Of a stretch of 42,218 nucleotides of DNA, positions 41,637 to 42,218 are shown one piece after another. Each line of letters starts with the position of its first letter. The first letter of the stretch is position 1. A program made the position numbers and the translations under genes. The DNA is from Competibacteraceae bacterium UBA6584 (GTDB lineage: Bacteria > Pseudomonadota > Gammaproteobacteria > Competibacterales > Competibacteraceae): positions 1 to 42,218 of the forward strand of contig DJIW01000089.1 of the NCBI GenBank assembly GCA_002433805.1. The letters run 5' to 3'. Under the pieces are notes generated by a model, which made no database searches, was not told the DNA's origin, and saw nothing but the letters and a program-made list of their open reading frames with translations.

Positions 41637-42218
41637 TTAACGTTTCTTAAAGTTGATGTTGGCCGTGCAAACGTTGTTGGCGCAATTGGTGTTCGAGCCG
41701 GCAAACATATAGCCGGTCGCCGGAACCGCCTTCAGCGTCACCTTGGTCCCCATCGGGAACGCCGCGCTGCACACCGTGCCGCAGTTGATGCCGGCCGGAC
41801 TGCTGGTCACCGTGCCGCTGCCGCTCAGCACCACCTTGAAGCTATAGGTGTTGCTGTTAGTCTGCGTCTTATTGAAGGTCGCCTTGACAGTCTTGGCCGC
41901 GCTCATCGGCACCGCGCAGGTTCCGGTTCCGGCACACGCGCCGCTCCAACCCGCGAACACGGAGCCGCTGGCGGGCGTTGCGGTCAAGATCACGTTGGCG
42001 CCGCTGGCGAATCCGTACGAGCACGCCGATCCGCAGTTGATGCCGGCAGGATTGCTGGCGACCGTGCCCGCGCCCGATCCCGCCTTGGTGACGGTCAAGC
42101 TGTATTTGGCGCTGGTGGTTTGCGGCTTGAACGTCGCGGTGACGCTTTTTGCGGCGTTCATGGTGACCGCGCAGGCGGCTGCGCCCGTACACGCGCCGCT
42201 CCAGCCGGCGAAGGTGGA
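41637..42218 (-). CDS. InlB-like B-repeat surface protein, C-terminal part (runs off the right edge)
   Basis: The frame is open from base 42218 to the stop at 41637; the true start is outside the window, since residues before the first internal Met continue the same repeat pattern. The visible 193 residues hold parts of three tandem repeats of about 80 residues. Each follows a plan like GSGTVTSSPAGINCG, a Cys a few residues later, LTATPA, FAGWSGAC and a final VTATF. This is the divergent InlB B-repeat type found in secreted and surface proteins. The paired Cys residues (INCGSAC, GACAGTGTC) could form disulphides. The last repeat is degenerate and the protein ends FKKR with no anchor signal. 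Confidence 0.8.
   Translation of the reverse strand, partial: STFAGWSGACTGAAACAVTMNAAKSVTATFKPQTTSAKYSLTVTKAGSGAGTVASNPAGINCGSACSYGFASGANVILTATPASGSVFAGWSGACAGTGTCAVPMSAAKTVKATFNKTQTNSNTYSFKVVLSGSGTVTSSPAGINCGTVCSAAFPMGTKVTLKAVPATGYMFAGSNTNCANNVCTANINFKKR

Overview
The window is GC-rich chromosomal DNA from a Gram-negative bacterium, most likely a gammaproteobacterium. It carries a complete-looking type II secretion (T2SS) operon with a secretin lipoprotein, a periplasmic PpiC-type isomerase, dTDP-rhamnose synthesis genes, an O-antigen-type Wzm/Wzt exporter, galU, glmS, ackA and clpB. A Competibacteraceae-like organism is my guess from gene content and protein style; nothing in the sequence proves it. 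No rRNA, tRNA, CRISPR array, insertion sequence or prophage was seen. Almost every gene lies on the minus strand, so transcription runs from high to low coordinates. The only plus-strand genes are a two-gene island at 37.56-38.18 kb. No gene-free stretch exceeds 300 bases; the longest (17879-18158) is AT-rich and looks regulatory.

Reading in the direction of transcription: (1) 42218-41637 is the 3' end of a Cys-containing InlB-like repeat protein, followed by a terminator. (2) clpB (41443-38840) has a sigma-32-like promoter and its own terminator. (3) 38733-37561 is a small accessory zone: a HigB toxin gene, a HigA antitoxin gene that lacks the usual DNA-binding half, and, convergent to them, a nucleotidyltransferase gene with a 55-codon partner. 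(4) A TetR regulator and an O-methyltransferase gene form a translationally coupled pair; overlapping inverted repeats separate them from the nucleotidyltransferase. (5) galU, ackA, glmS and rmlA-rmlC-rmlD make sugar nucleotides and central metabolites. (6) rmlD runs into gspE, and the order continues gspE-F-G-H-I-J-K-L-M-(N/C-like)-D. Several junctions are ATGA or GTGA overlaps, so translation is probably coupled.

(7) After the regulatory gap at 18 kb comes a gene for an abundant-looking exported protein of unknown function with a strong terminator. It is followed by a 16-kb cell-surface glycan block: an FG-GAP-like exported protein, a PpiC isomerase, a small exported protein, a TPR/O-GlcNAc-transferase-like GT41 enzyme, Wzm, Wzt with a C-terminal carbohydrate-recognition domain, two SAM methyltransferases (TylF-like and CmcI-like), a double-domain GT2-GT4 glycosyltransferase, a coiled-coil protein and a flippase-like membrane protein. 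(8) The block ends with a fused HAD phosphatase-UbiA prenyltransferase, a DprE1-like oxidase and a DprE2-like reductase. This is the set of activities that turns polyprenyl phosphate and PRPP into polyprenyl-phospho-D-arabinofuranose in mycobacteria. A partial methyltransferase-like gene runs off the left edge.

The most interesting system is this last one. It looks like a compact Gram-negative route to a lipid-linked D-arabinose donor, with the 5-phosphate phosphatase apparently fused to the phosphoribosyltransferase, a flippase candidate overlapping it, and an ABC glycan exporter and methyl-capping enzymes upstream. The DprE1 homologue has Ala where the M. tuberculosis enzyme has the benzothiazinone-reactive Cys387.
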